Positions 45,303-54,804 of a stretch of 64,000 nt of DNA are shown here, in pieces. The notes beneath the pieces were generated by a model. That model had not been told where the DNA came from. It worked only from the letters and a program-made list of their open reading frames with translations, and did no database searches. The stretch spans positions 51,260-115,259 of the forward strand of contig NZ_BBXC01000026.1 in the NCBI RefSeq assembly GCF_001570525.1, read 5' to 3'. Both the position numbers and the translations under genes were made by a program. Positions within the stretch are counted from its first letter, which is position 1. Every line of letters begins with the position of its first letter. Source of the stretch: Herbidospora sakaeratensis. GTDB taxonomy: Bacteria; Actinomycetota; Actinomycetes; Streptosporangiales; Streptosporangiaceae.

Positions 45303-46838
45303 ATGGAGCCGAACCGATTCCAGGAGCAGTTCGACCTGATCCAGCAGAGCTACGACGAACACCGAGTGCGGCTGGTCGCCGGACCCAGCGGCACACCCGA
45401 ATACCTGCACCGCAAGGGCGTCGTCCTCATCCGCACCAGCGACTCACGGGCCGCGTCGCGCCTGCTGGCCAGGGCGGGGCTAAACCCCGTCGAGAGGAGC
45501 GACGACGAGAGCACCCGGCTCACCACCTTCAGTTTCGCCGACCCGTCCCGACCGGCCGACCCCGCGGAACGTTGGCACGACCCGGTGGTCAGTGACGCGA
45601 TCGACCTGCTGCTGGCCCAGAACATCCCCGCCGAACGCGACTACCTGCTCACGATCGCCGACGTCAACTGCTGCCCCGCCGACGAGCCGGTGCCCGTCTA
45701 CGACGGAACCCACAACCCGGGCATCCCGGTCACCCGCCCGAACTACGGCACCGCCCCCGTGCGTGTTCTGGTCATCGACACCGGCCTGGTGCCGGGCTAC
45801 GACACTCACCCGACTCTCGCCTCGGCCGTCAAGAAGCCGACGGGAAAGCTCGGCAGTGACGAGCGCAGTCCCATGGACACGCAGAACGTGCTCCGGCAAT
45901 ACGTCGGTCACGGCACCTTCATCGCGGGTCTGATCGCGGCCGTCGCCCACAATGTGGAGATCACCGTCCGCAACTGCTTCTCCAATGCGGGCGCGTCCGG
46001 GCAACACGCCCTCGGCGCGGATCTGAACGGCATCCTCGACGAGTTCCGGCAGTTGCCGAAAGAGGAGTGGCCGGACATCATCTCCCTCTCTTCCGGCACA
46101 CCGGTCGCCTGCGACGAGCTGACCCGGCTCCGTTCCGGCAGGCGGTCGAACACCCTTCCGGCGCAACCACTGCTTGCCCTCGAGGAGTTCATGAACCGGC
46201 TCGCCGCCCTGAAGGACCTGGAGGACGTGAAGGAGAGGAAGGAGATCCTGCTGGTGGCCGCGGCCGGGAACAACGGCTCCGACCAGCGGTTCTACCCCGC
46301 CGCCTGGGCCGACTCCCCGAAGTACGGCGACTTCGTGGTGTCGGTCGGGGCGTTGCGCGCGGACGGGAGGGATGCCGCCTGCTTCAGCAACCACGGCGGC
46401 TGGGTCTCGGTCTTCGCGCCTGGCGAGCACCTGATCAGCACCTTCACCCAGAAGGGCGTGCAGACCGCCTACGACTACCAGCACTCCACTTTCGGTGAGT
46501 GCCGCTATCACCAGAGCTACGTGTGCACCTGTCTGTCGCCCCCGCACATCGGCGAACTCAGCCAGAACCGCCCTTTCGAGACCTGGGACCTGGCCACCGA
46601 CCGCAGACTCAAGCGGGTCCACTTCGACGGGCTGGCCGAATGGAGCGGCACCTCGTTCTCGACCCCGCTGGTCGCCGCCATGATCGCCAACGTGATGTGC
46701 GAGCACAAGCTGACCTCCCATGCCGCGGCCGCCCACCTGCTGAACACCACGGCCAAGCCGGCCACCCTGCGTGGCCGGCCCGCGAAGATCGTGGAGCCCG
46801 CCGGGTGGCGGCCATCGATGGTCTACCCGTCCACCTGA
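45303..46838 (+). CDS. Cytosolic subtilisin-family (S8) serine protease
   Basis: A 511-residue subtilase without signal peptide, so it should act in the cytosol. The triad is Asp159 in VLVIDTGL, His203 in GHGTFIAG and Ser451 in EWSGTSFSTP, with the oxyanion Asn323 in AAAGNNG. An N-terminal domain of about 150 residues precedes the protease and lacks an obvious I9 propeptide. An insert rich in Cys (ECRYHQSYVCTC, about 399-410) precedes the Ser. AGAGGA lies nine bases before the ATG. The sigma factor gene starts 11 bases downstream, so the two are one operon. Confidence 0.9.
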   Translation: MEPNRFQEQFDLIQQSYDEHRVRLVAGPSGTPEYLHRKGVVLIRTSDSRAASRLLARAGLNPVERSDDESTRLTTFSFADPSRPADPAERWHDPVVSDAIDLLLAQNIPAERDYLLTIADVNCCPADEPVPVYDGTHNPGIPVTRPNYGTAPVRVLVIDTGLVPGYDTHPTLASAVKKPTGKLGSDERSPMDTQNVLRQYVGHGTFIAGLIAAVAHNVEITVRNCFSNAGASGQHALGADLNGILDEFRQLPKEEWPDIISLSSGTPVACDELTRLRSGRRSNTLPAQPLLALEEFMNRLAALKDLEDVKERKEILLVAAAGNNGSDQRFYPAAWADSPKYGDFVVSVGALRADGRDAACFSNHGGWVSVFAPGEHLISTFTQKGVQTAYDYQHSTFGECRYHQSYVCTCLSPPHIGELSQNRPFETWDLATDRRLKRVHFDGLAEWSGTSFSTPLVAAMIANVMCEHKLTSHAAAAHLLNTTAKPATLRGRPAKIVEPAGWRPSMVYPST

Positions 46839-46849
46839 CCGGAGGAGAG

Positions 46850-47425
46850 ATGGAGCGTGCGGACACCGGAGAACTGTTCCGGGCGGCGGCCGCCGGCGAC
46901 AACGCCGCCTGGAAGGAGCTCGTCACGGCGCTCGCGCCGCTGGTCTGGTCGATCGCACGCTCCTACCGGCTCTCCGACGCCGACTGCCGGGAGGTGTACG
47001 CCACCGCCTGGTTCAAGCTGGTCCAGAACCTCGGGCGGATCCGGGAGCCCGACAAGGTCGGGGCCTGGCTGGCCAGCACGACCCGCCACGAGTGCCTGAA
47101 GATCGCCAGGACCACGCGGCCGGTGCAGATCGACGACCATCCGGCCGTGCTCGATCTGCGGTCTCCCGAGCCGACGCCCGAGGAGGTCGTCGTGGAGGCC
47201 GAGCGGGAGGCCGACCGGCGGGACCGGGTCCGGGCCCTGTGGCTGGGGGTGCAGGAGCTCGGGGAGACCTGCCAGCGGTTGTTGCGGGTGCTCCTGACCA
47301 ATCCGCCGCCCTCGTACGCCGAGGTGTCCGCCGCCACCGGGCTGGCGGTGGGCAGCATCGGGCCGATCCGGCAGCGGTGCCTGGCCCGGTTGCGGGCGAT
47401 CCTGGAGGAAAGGGGCATCCGATGA
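46850..47425 (+). CDS. Sigma-70-family (ECF-like) RNA polymerase sigma factor
   Basis: A 191-residue sigma factor with region 2 (about 15-95: FRAAAAGDNAAWKELVTALA, YATAWFKLVQNLGRIREPDK, WLASTTRHECLK) and region 4 (about 130-185: QRLLRVLLTNPPPSYAEVSA, GSIGPIRQRCLARLR). It directs polymerase to a dedicated promoter set. GGAGGAG stands directly before the ATG, a strong site. It lies 11 bases after the subtilase and overlaps the next gene by ATGA. The target promoters are not obvious from this window. Confidence 0.9.
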   Translation: MERADTGELFRAAAAGDNAAWKELVTALAPLVWSIARSYRLSDADCREVYATAWFKLVQNLGRIREPDKVGAWLASTTRHECLKIARTTRPVQIDDHPAVLDLRSPEPTPEEVVVEAEREADRRDRVRALWLGVQELGETCQRLLRVLLTNPPPSYAEVSAATGLAVGSIGPIRQRCLARLRAILEERGIR

Positions 47426-47835
47426 GCGATGACCTCGAAGAGGAGCTGCGGCATGCCGCCGCCGTGCTCGACCCGCTGCCCGACGACGCGGTGCAGATCG
47501 CCGTGGACGCCTTCGTGACGCACGCCCTGGACGCGGAGCTGGCGGCGTTGTCGTTCGACTCGCTCGACGAGCCCGCGCTGGTCAGGTCGGGGGAGACGCC
47601 CCGGCTGCTGACCTTCTCGGTGCCGGGGTTGTCGATCGAGGTGGAGATCATCGCGGGCCGTCTCCTGGGGCAGCTGCTGCCGCCGCAGGAGGCGGCCGTC
47701 GTCGTGAACGGGCGGCTGCCCCTGGCCGTCGACGCGTTCGGGCGGTTCGAGGCCGATGGGATCCCCGCCGGGTCGCTCAGCCTGCGGTGCGAGGCGCCTG
47801 GGCGGACCGTCGTCACCGAATGGCTGACCGTCTGA
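47422..47835 (+). CDS. Small acidic protein coupled to the sigma factor (candidate anti-sigma or sensor)
   Basis: A 137-residue protein, start overlapping the sigma stop (ATGA). The N-terminal third is acidic and helical ([39 protein letters not shown]), and the rest is beta-rich ([46 protein letters not shown]). It has no zinc-binding HxxxCxxC motif and no membrane helix. I recall similar proteins next to sigma factors and CHAT genes in actinobacteria. A role as cytosolic anti-sigma factor, or as substrate of one of the two proteases, is inference. Confidence 0.7.
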   Translation: MSDDLEEELRHAAAVLDPLPDDAVQIAVDAFVTHALDAELAALSFDSLDEPALVRSGETPRLLTFSVPGLSIEVEIIAGRLLGQLLPPQEAAVVVNGRLPLAVDAFGRFEADGIPAGSLSLRCEAPGRTVVTEWLTV

Positions 47836-47872
47836 CCCTGTATCAGGACGCGGGCTCGTCCATCCGCACTAT

Positions 47873-50446
47873 GTGGACACCACCAAGTTCGTCGGCCGCC
47901 GGGCCGAGCTGGCCGCCCTCGCCGACGTGTTGCGAGGGGCGGGGGAGGGCCGTCCGGCGGTCGTGGCCGTCGAGGGGACGGCGGGCATCGGCAAGTCGTC
48001 GCTGGTCCGGCGGTTCCTGGCCGGGCATCCCGGGCTGACCGTCCTGTCGGCCAGCGGCGCGACCGAGGAGAGCTCGTTGCGCTACGGGGTGCTCGGGCAG
48101 CTGCTGCCGGCGGAGCGGCCCGACGCCGACCCGCTGGAGGCCGGGTCGCTGCTGCTCGACCACATCGGGGTCCGCCAGGCCGCCGGTGTGGTGGTCGTCG
48201 TCGTGGACGACGCCCACTGGGCCGACGCGCCCTCGCTGACCGCGCTCACGTTCGCGTTGCGGCGGTTGCGGGCCGACGGGGTGCTCGCGGTGGTCGTCGC
48301 CCCGGACACCGGGGAGCTGCCCGGGGGGCTGCACCGGCTGCTGGCCGAGGACACCACCCTGCGGTTGCGGCTGGCCGGGCTGACCTCGGGCGACGTCCGG
48401 GAGCTGACGGGCCTGCCGGCCCCGGCGGCCGAGCGGCTGCGCGCCCACACGGTCGGCAGTCCCCTGCACATCGGGGCGCTGCTCGACCAGGTGCCGAAGG
48501 CCCGGCTCGCCGACATGGGACGGGCGTTGCCGGCGCCGTTGTCGTACACGCGGCTGGTGACCCGGACCCTGGCGGCCGGCCCGCTCGCGGCGCGGGCGCT
48601 GACGCGGGCGGCGGCCGTGCTCGGCGACGGGTGCGCGCTGAGCGCGGTCGCCGCGGTCGCGGGGGTGAGCGATCCCCTGGAGGCGCTGGAAGCGGCCGGG
48701 CTGCTGGTCGAGACGGGGGCGGGGCCCGCCGTGGGGTTCCGGCACCCGCTCGTGCGGGCAGCGGTCTACCAGCACCTCGGCCCGGCCGAACGGGCCCGGC
48801 TGCACACCCGCGCCGCCGCCAGGGAGCCCGATCCCGCCCGCGCGCTGGCCCACCGGGCCGCCGCCGTCGTCGGCGCCGACGCCTACGTCGCCGCCGAACT
48901 CGACGACCTGGCCGGCGACGAGGCCGACCGTGGACGCTGGAGCGCCGCCGCCGACCACCTGCTCACCTCCGCGCGGCTCACCCCCGACCCGGCGATCAGG
49001 GACGACCGGGTGCTGACCGCCGCCGACCACCGGCTCCGCGACGGCGACGCGGTGCGCGCCGCCGAGCTCACCGGCCAGGTCGAGGCGATGCCGCCGACGC
49101 CGCGCCGCGACTACGTGCTCGGGCGGCTGGCCCTGGCCTGCGGCCGCCAGGACGACGCCGAGGCACTGCTCACCGCGGCCTGGGACGGCGGCGGCCACGA
49201 AGGCGCGGCCGAACAACTGGCCTGGCTGGCGCTGACGCAGACCAGGGGCGAGGCGGCCATCGAATGGGCCCGCCGCTCGGCCGGGTCGCCGGGCATGCGC
49301 GACGTGCTCGCGCTCGCGCTCGGCATCACCGGCCGGTACGCCGAGGGCCTGGCCTCCCTGCCCGCCGACGGCGGCCCGCCCGACGGGCTGGTGGCCCGGG
49401 GCGTGTTGCGGTTGTGGACCGACGACCTCGACGGGGCTCTGGCCGACCTGGCCAGGGCGTCGTCCGCGCGGGCCGGGCTGCCGCACCTGGGGCCGATGGC
49501 GACCGCCTACCTGGCCGAGACCGAGTTCCGGGCCGGACGGTGGGACGACGCGGTCGCGCACGCCGAGCAGGCCGTCTCGCTGGCCGCCGACAGCGGGCAG
49601 AGCTGGTTGTCGTGCCTGGCCCACACGGTCGCGACCCGGCCCCTGGCCGCCCGGGGAGATCTGGCGGCCGCCACCGCCCACGCCGAGGCGGCCACCCGCT
49701 GGGCCACGGCGCTCGGCGACCCCAGCAACGCCGCGTACGCCGCGCTCGCGCGGGCGTCGGTGGCCGACGCGGCCGGGGCGGTGCGGGCGCTCGCGGCGCT
49801 CGATCGAACCGGCCACCGCGACGGCGTGGACGAACCCGGCCTGGTCGGCTGGCGGGAGGCGTACGCCGAAGCGCTGGTCAGAACGCGCGACCTGGAGACC
49901 GCCCAGGACGTGCTGGCCCGCCTGGAGCGGCTGGCCGAGACGCGCGACCGGGCGTCGGCGCTGGTGGCGGCCGGCCGGGTGCGCGGCCTGCTGATGGCGG
50001 AACTGGGACGGCGGGGGGACGCGGAGGCGGCGTTCGAAGGAGCGCTCAGCCACGCCAAGAGGGCGGCCCAGCCCTACGAGACCGCCCTGACGCACCTGGA
50101 GTTCGGGGCGTTCCTGCGCCGTTGCGCGGCCCGCCGCCAGGCCGCCGACCATCTGAAGGCCGCCCGCGACCTGCTCGCCCCGCTGGGCGCGGCCCCCGCG
50201 CTGGCCCGGTGCCGCCGGGAACTGGCCGCCTGCGGCGCCGCCGACCAGGCACGCCAGACGGGCCCCCGCGCCCTCACCCCTCAGGAACACGCGGTGGCCC
50301 GCCTCGTCGCGGCCGGCCTGACGAACCGGCAGGTGGCCCGGGAGCTGGTGCTCAGCGTGAAGACGGTCGAATACCACCTCGGCCACGTCTTCACCAAGCT
50401 CGGCATCGGCTCCCGGGCCCAGCTCGCCCGCCGGTTCAGAGAGTGA
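47873..50446 (+). CDS. Large ATP-binding LuxR-family (LAL/STAND) transcriptional regulator
   Basis: An 857-residue regulator. The N-terminal STAND-type ATPase has Walker [10 protein letters not shown] (35-43) and Walker [11 protein letters not shown] (about 107-116). A long helical TPR-like middle region (about 330-780) follows, and the C-terminus is a LuxR HTH ([36 protein letters not shown]). LAL proteins respond to a ligand or partner and activate nearby operons. It begins 37 bases after the small sigma-linked protein, so it probably shares its transcript. The GTG start has no ribosome binding site. Confidence 0.88.
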   Translation: MDTTKFVGRRAELAALADVLRGAGEGRPAVVAVEGTAGIGKSSLVRRFLAGHPGLTVLSASGATEESSLRYGVLGQLLPAERPDADPLEAGSLLLDHIGVRQAAGVVVVVVDDAHWADAPSLTALTFALRRLRADGVLAVVVAPDTGELPGGLHRLLAEDTTLRLRLAGLTSGDVRELTGLPAPAAERLRAHTVGSPLHIGALLDQVPKARLADMGRALPAPLSYTRLVTRTLAAGPLAARALTRAAAVLGDGCALSAVAAVAGVSDPLEALEAAGLLVETGAGPAVGFRHPLVRAAVYQHLGPAERARLHTRAAAREPDPARALAHRAAAVVGADAYVAAELDDLAGDEADRGRWSAAADHLLTSARLTPDPAIRDDRVLTAADHRLRDGDAVRAAELTGQVEAMPPTPRRDYVLGRLALACGRQDDAEALLTAAWDGGGHEGAAEQLAWLALTQTRGEAAIEWARRSAGSPGMRDVLALALGITGRYAEGLASLPADGGPPDGLVARGVLRLWTDDLDGALADLARASSARAGLPHLGPMATAYLAETEFRAGRWDDAVAHAEQAVSLAADSGQSWLSCLAHTVATRPLAARGDLAAATAHAEAATRWATALGDPSNAAYAALARASVADAAGAVRALAALDRTGHRDGVDEPGLVGWREAYAEALVRTRDLETAQDVLARLERLAETRDRASALVAAGRVRGLLMAELGRRGDAEAAFEGALSHAKRAAQPYETALTHLEFGAFLRRCAARRQAADHLKAARDLLAPLGAAPALARCRRELAACGAADQARQTGPRALTPQEHAVARLVAAGLTNRQVARELVLSVKTVEYHLGHVFTKLGIGSRAQLARRFRE

Positions 50447-50454
50447 CGCGCGGG

Positions 50455-50892
50455 TCAGGGGGCGAGCGCGATCTGGTCCAGGGTCACGAAGCCCTTGATG
50501 GGCCCGGCGACCCCGAGGCCGTCGACGTAGGTCAGCACCGCGCTGACGTTGTAGGCGTCCCCGGCGAAGGCGGCCGCGGGCACCAGCACGTCGACCGAGT
50601 AGGCGCCGCCCGCGGGGAGCGGCTGCGCGGGCTGGTCGGGGGCGGTCGTCGAGAAGTCGGGGATCGCGCCGACTCCGTCGAACCTGGCCTCCGCGCGGAA
50701 GGATCCACCGATCATGGTGGCCAGCAGCCCGGTGAGCGTCCAGTTCACCCGCACCCGCAGGTCGGTGCCCGCCTTGACGATCTCCTCGGGGGCGTTGCCG
50801 TCGTTGTCCAGAACCTCGGCCTCGATCGTGGCGGCGAGGAGCGCCGCCGCCAGCCCGGTGGGGACGCTGATCTTCCCCGTCTTCACTGCCAT
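50455..50892 (-). CDS. Small beta-rich hypothetical protein
   Basis: A 145-residue protein without a recognised family. Alternating strands and turns (TIEAEVLDNDGN, LRVRVNWTLTGLL, RAEARFDGVGAI, AYSVDVLVPAAAFAGDAYNV) suggest an immunoglobulin-like beta sandwich. There is no signal peptide or membrane helix. CGGAG lies six bases before the ATG. It is divergent from the lysozyme-like gene across 140 bases and ends eight bases from the end of the LAL gene on the other strand. Confidence 0.6.
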   Translation of the reverse strand: MAVKTGKISVPTGLAAALLAATIEAEVLDNDGNAPEEIVKAGTDLRVRVNWTLTGLLATMIGGSFRAEARFDGVGAIPDFSTTAPDQPAQPLPAGGAYSVDVLVPAAAFAGDAYNVSAVLTYVDGLGVAGPIKGFVTLDQIALAP

Positions 50893-51032
50893 GAGTTACT
50901 CCGTTTCGTTTCGCATCGACTACGAAGAACGGTACGGAGCAGGTCATGAGGGTCGCTTCGGGCGGCCAACCGGGCATTTCCCCTGGGTGGTCCCTGGGTT
51001 CACCGCCCCCGGCCCCGCCTACCGTCGCCCTC

Positions 51033-52586
51033 ATGACGGACTTCCTCCGCTGGCTGATCGCCTTCCTGACCCGCCCGACCTCGGGTCTGTTCGGCGAGCT
51101 CGACCTCCGCGACGGCGACCGTGACCCCGCCCCGGGCACGACCGCCCGCTACGCCGGTCAGGACCGCCCCGGCCTGCTCGGCGCCACCCACGTCCACGAC
51201 CTCAACCAGGCCCTGCGCACCCTCGGCTTCCTGATCGCCCCGACGGGGGGCGAGTTCACCCGCGAGACCCGCTGGGCCGTGCAGGAGTTCCAGCGGTACG
51301 CGAGCCTCCCGGCCTCGGCCGTCGAGCGCTTCCCCCACCTGCCCCGCTGGTCCGACCGGCTGGCCGCCCTCCCGATCGCCGTCCACGAGCGCTACCGGGG
51401 CGCCGCCACCGGCGTGCTCAACGCCTGGACCCGCTTCACCCTGCGCCACTGGCTGGCCAACGGCCGCCGGTGCCCGGTCGTCGTCGAGGCCAGGACCGGC
51501 GGGACCGTGGTCGCCGACAACGTCTGGCACCCCGACGAGGTGCCCGACAACACCCCGCGGTTCCACGCCCTGGACCTCAGCGGAGCCTGGAAGACCGCCG
51601 AGCCCGACGTCGTGGGCGACTACACGCCGGCGGTCCGGGGCGGCGCGCGGTCGGTGCCGCCCATCCACACCTGGCAGCCGGTCGGCGAGGTGCTGCCGGA
51701 GCACCTGCTGCCCGGTTCGCCCGCGATCGGCGACCTGACCGTCGCGGAGCTGAGCACGTTCAAGGTGGTGCGCGCGGTCGCCGACGTGGAGTGCTACGGC
51801 TACTTCGACAGCCTCAACGCCTACGACAACGGCTACCTGTCGCTCGGCCTGTGCCACTGGACGGCCGGCCTGCGCGGCAACCCGGAGACCGTCGTCGAGA
51901 AGGCCGAGTTGTGGCCCTACCTGAGCCTGCTCAGGAGCCGTGACCGGGCCGCCTTCGACGAGGCGGTCGGGCGGTTCGGGCTCGACGTGGCGCCCTGGGA
52001 GTCGGTCGAGTTCAACGCCAACCAGCGCAAGTACGCGGGCCGCGCCCTGGTCGTCCAGGAGCGGGGAGACCCGCAGCCGCTCCCGGCCACCAGGAGCGAG
52101 TACGACGTCTTCCGCGGCTGGCACTGGTTCCACCGTTTCCAGATGGCCTGCCGCACGGTCGACGGCTTCCGCCGGGGCATGTGGACGATGAGCCGCATCC
52201 GCCTGCGCGACATCCTGTCGATCCCGTGGGAGGGGGGCCGCGTCGGCGACGTCGTCACCTCCGAGCGCGGGGTGGCGCTGCTGCTGCGCTGGCACGTCAA
52301 CCGGCCCGCCGACGTCTGCACCGGGGGCCAGGCCGGTCCGGGGCTCGTCATCGCCCGGACGGCCGCCGGGCTGACCGGCGACCCGGCGGACTGGGGCGAC
52401 ACCGAGGAGCTGGCCCTGATCACCGAGCTGGTCAAGGCGGCCCCGGCCGCGCTCACCCCGTCGATGGAGTACGTCGAGGCGTGGCCCGAGCGGATGTCCA
52501 CCACGCGCGGCTACACCCTGCCGACGGCGGGGTTGCGGCTCAGCGCGGCCCGGGGCTCCTTCGCCCTCGACACCTCCGGTCTATGA
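51033..52586 (+). CDS. Peptidoglycan-binding protein with lysozyme-like region
   Basis: A 517-residue protein. Residues about 35-110 look like a peptidoglycan-binding type 1 domain (HVHDLNQALRTLGFLIAP, ETRWAVQEFQRYA). A region about 245-300, with VADVECYGYFDSLNAYDNGY followed by LSLGLCHWT, resembles the Glu...Asp-Asn-Gly...Ser-x-Gly pattern of the lysozyme superfamily (chitosanase- or pesticin-like), so a glycan-cleaving role is plausible. No signal peptide is visible; the N-terminus has only a short hydrophobic stretch (FLRWLIAFL). The ATG at 51033 was chosen, and upstream ATG 50946 adds a Pro-rich segment with no ribosome binding site. Moderate certainty on function. Confidence 0.6.
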   Translation: MTDFLRWLIAFLTRPTSGLFGELDLRDGDRDPAPGTTARYAGQDRPGLLGATHVHDLNQALRTLGFLIAPTGGEFTRETRWAVQEFQRYASLPASAVERFPHLPRWSDRLAALPIAVHERYRGAATGVLNAWTRFTLRHWLANGRRCPVVVEARTGGTVVADNVWHPDEVPDNTPRFHALDLSGAWKTAEPDVVGDYTPAVRGGARSVPPIHTWQPVGEVLPEHLLPGSPAIGDLTVAELSTFKVVRAVADVECYGYFDSLNAYDNGYLSLGLCHWTAGLRGNPETVVEKAELWPYLSLLRSRDRAAFDEAVGRFGLDVAPWESVEFNANQRKYAGRALVVQERGDPQPLPATRSEYDVFRGWHWFHRFQMACRTVDGFRRGMWTMSRIRLRDILSIPWEGGRVGDVVTSERGVALLLRWHVNRPADVCTGGQAGPGLVIARTAAGLTGDPADWGDTEELALITELVKAAPAALTPSMEYVEAWPERMSTTRGYTLPTAGLRLSAARGSFALDTSGL

Positions 52587-53003
52587 GGGGCCGGCCAGCG
52601 CCTCGATCGCCGGCAGGGCCGCCGCCAGCGCCGCGCGCTGGTCGGGCGGCAGGGCCGAGATCCGGGACACGAAGAAGGCGATGTGGTCGCCCCGCAGCCG
52701 GGCCAGCTCGGCCGCGCCGTCCGGGGTGAGGCTGATCAGGCAGGCGCGGCCGTCGGCCGGGTCGGGGGTGCGGTCGACCAGGCCGAGGCTCTCCAGCCCG
52801 GCTGCCACCCGGCTCAGCGTCGGGGCGCTGACGCCCTCGTGGGCGGCCAGGTCGCCGAGCCGCACCGGGCCGAGTTGCGCGGCGGCGGCCAGGGTCGAGG
52901 TCTGGCCGGCGGTCAGGTCGCCGCGCGCCTGCCGGCGGCTGCGCCGGGCCAGCCGGGCCAGCGCCGCCTTGAGCCGTTCGGCCAGCAGCTCCACGTCGGT
53001 CAT
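52581..53003 (-). CDS. MarR-family transcriptional regulator
   Basis: A 140-residue winged-helix repressor. The recognition region is VRLGDLAAHEGVSAPTLSRV and the wing VDRTPDPADGRACLISLT. Its ATG overlaps the TGA of the MFS gene (ATGA), so it is the second gene of the operon and presumably represses that operon. It overlaps the 3' end of the convergent lysozyme-like gene by six bases. Confidence 0.92.
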   Translation of the reverse strand: MTDVELLAERLKAALARLARRSRRQARGDLTAGQTSTLAAAAQLGPVRLGDLAAHEGVSAPTLSRVAAGLESLGLVDRTPDPADGRACLISLTPDGAAELARLRGDHIAFFVSRISALPPDQRAALAAALPAIEALAGPS

Positions 53004-54694
53004 GACCGGCTCACCGGGACCGTCGCGACGGGCAGTTCGTCGTGGACGTACCGGCGGCCTCTCAGCAGCGAGGCGATGGCGGCGACCAGCGACATCGCGA
53101 TGGCCAGCAGGAACACCACCACCAGGCCCTGGTGGAAGGGGCCGGAGACCAGGTTCGGGAAGTACTCGCGGCCGGTCAGGACGGCGGTGTCCGCCGGGGT
53201 CAGGTGGGCCAGGGCGCCGGTCGGGCCGAGCAGGTTGCCGATCGGGTTGTAGCCCAGGAAGGCGGCGAAGAGCGTGCCGACCGGGGGCAGCGCGCCGATG
53301 GTCGCGGCGAGCGCGGGCGGGACGCCGTGCTGGGCGAGGCCGCCGGTCAGGGTCTGCGGCAGGGTGGCGGCCAGCCCGGCGATCATCAACGAGAAGAACA
53401 CGCCGATCGACAACACCATCCCGGCGTTGGTGAACGTCGCCCGCATGCCCGAAGCCACGCCGCGCTGCCCGGCCGGCACCGAGTTCATGATCGCGGTGGT
53501 GTTGGGCGCGGTGAACAGGCCCGACCCGACGCCGTTCAGGAAGATCAGCGCCGCGAAGACCCAGTAGGGGAAGTCGATCGGCGCCAGCAGCAGGCCGAGG
53601 AAGGCCAGCGCCGACAGGATCAGCCCTCCGGAGGCGAAGGCGCGGGCGCCGTACCGGTCGGAGAGGTGGCCCGACAGCGGGCCCGCCAGCAGGAAGCCGG
53701 CCGTCAGCGGCAGCAGGTAGACACCGGCCCACAACGGGGTGTCCTCGAACCGGTAGCCGTGCAGCGGCAACCAGATGCCCTGGAGCCAGATGATCAGCAT
53801 GAACTGCAGGCCGCCCCGGGCGACCGAGGCCAGCAGCCCGGCCACGTTCCCGGCCGCGAAGGCCCTGATCCGGAACAGCGACAGGTGGAACATCGGCTGC
53901 GCGACCTTCGTCTCGATCAGGCAGAAGACCGCCAGGATCAGCACCCCGGCGGTGATCCCGCCGATCACGAGCGGGTTGGTCCAGCCCATGGTGTGGCCGC
54001 CGTAGGGCTGGATGCCGTAGGTCACCGCCGCCAGCACCATCGTGAGGCCGGTCGCGAAGGCGAGGTTTCCCCACCAGTCGATCTTCGCGCCCTCGACCCG
54101 GGTGACGGTCTCGCGCAGGCTCCGGTACGCCCACACCGTCCCGATGATCCCGATGGGCACCGAGGCCCAGAACACCAGCCGCCAGTTCAGCTGCGACAAC
54201 AGCCCGCCCGCGACCAGCCCCAGGAAGGTCCCGGCGATGCCGGCCACCTGGTTGACGCCCATCGCGGTGCCGCGCCGCCCGGCGGGGAACGCGTCGGTCA
54301 GGATCGCCGCGGAGTTGGCCATCAGCAGCGCGCCCCCGACGCCCTGGAACAACCGCCAGCCGATCAGCCAGAGCGCGCCGCCCGACTGCTGGAAGGGGTC
54401 GAGGGCCAGCACCACCGTGCCGACGGTGAAGACGGCGAAGCCCGCGTTGTACATGCGGACCCGGCCGAACATGTCGCCCAGGCGGCCGAGCGTGACCACC
54501 AGGACGGCCGAGACGAGCATGTAGCCCATCAGGATCCACAGCAGGTAGGAGACGTTGCCGGGTTCCAGCGGATTCAGGTGGATGCCGCGGAAGACGGCCG
54601 GCAGCGAGATGATCACGATCGAGGAGTTGACGGTGGCGAGCAGCATGCCCAGGGTCGTGTTGCTCAGCGCGATCCACGGATAACGGTCCGACAT
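53000..54694 (-). CDS. DHA2-family (14-TM) MFS drug exporter
   Basis: A proton-coupled multidrug efflux pump of 564 residues with 14 predicted helices. Motif A is GRLGDMFGRVRM (loop 2-3). The DHA2 motif near helix 5 appears around GVNQVAGIAGTFLGLVAGGLL, and PAGQRGVASGMRATFTNAG is in the second half. It matches EmrB/QacA-type exporters. It is coupled to the MarR gene. The substrate is unknown. Confidence 0.92.
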   Translation of the reverse strand: MSDRYPWIALSNTTLGMLLATVNSSIVIISLPAVFRGIHLNPLEPGNVSYLLWILMGYMLVSAVLVVTLGRLGDMFGRVRMYNAGFAVFTVGTVVLALDPFQQSGGALWLIGWRLFQGVGGALLMANSAAILTDAFPAGRRGTAMGVNQVAGIAGTFLGLVAGGLLSQLNWRLVFWASVPIGIIGTVWAYRSLRETVTRVEGAKIDWWGNLAFATGLTMVLAAVTYGIQPYGGHTMGWTNPLVIGGITAGVLILAVFCLIETKVAQPMFHLSLFRIRAFAAGNVAGLLASVARGGLQFMLIIWLQGIWLPLHGYRFEDTPLWAGVYLLPLTAGFLLAGPLSGHLSDRYGARAFASGGLILSALAFLGLLLAPIDFPYWVFAALIFLNGVGSGLFTAPNTTAIMNSVPAGQRGVASGMRATFTNAGMVLSIGVFFSLMIAGLAATLPQTLTGGLAQHGVPPALAATIGALPPVGTLFAAFLGYNPIGNLLGPTGALAHLTPADTAVLTGREYFPNLVSGPFHQGLVVVFLLAIAMSLVAAIASLLRGRRYVHDELPVATVPVSRS

Positions 54695-54705
54695 GAGACC
54701 CCCAT

Positions 54706-54733
54706 CAACTTGCTTACCCTAACTAACGAGTTG
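54706..54733. promoter_or_regulatory. Imperfect inverted repeat upstream of the MFS-MarR operon
   Basis: CAACT (54706-54710) and AGTTG (54729-54733) bracket an AT-richer core that contains TAACTAACG. This lies 12-39 bases before the MFS start, where a MarR operator would be expected. The symmetry is weak. Confidence 0.25.
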
Positions 54734-54764
54734 GAGGTGCCGGAAATGCCCCATACAACACCAA

Positions 54765-54790
54765 AAGGGACGCGCTTCCGCGCGTCCCTT
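54765..54790 (-). terminator. Terminator of the exopolysaccharide operon
   Basis: AAGGGACGCGC (54765-54775) pairs perfectly with 54780-54790 around TTCC, 15 bases past the end of the UDP-glucose dehydrogenase gene. The upstream A-run at 54763-54766 supplies U residues on the minus-strand transcript. Confidence 0.85.
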
Positions 54791-54804
54791 CCGGTTGTGA
54801 CGGG

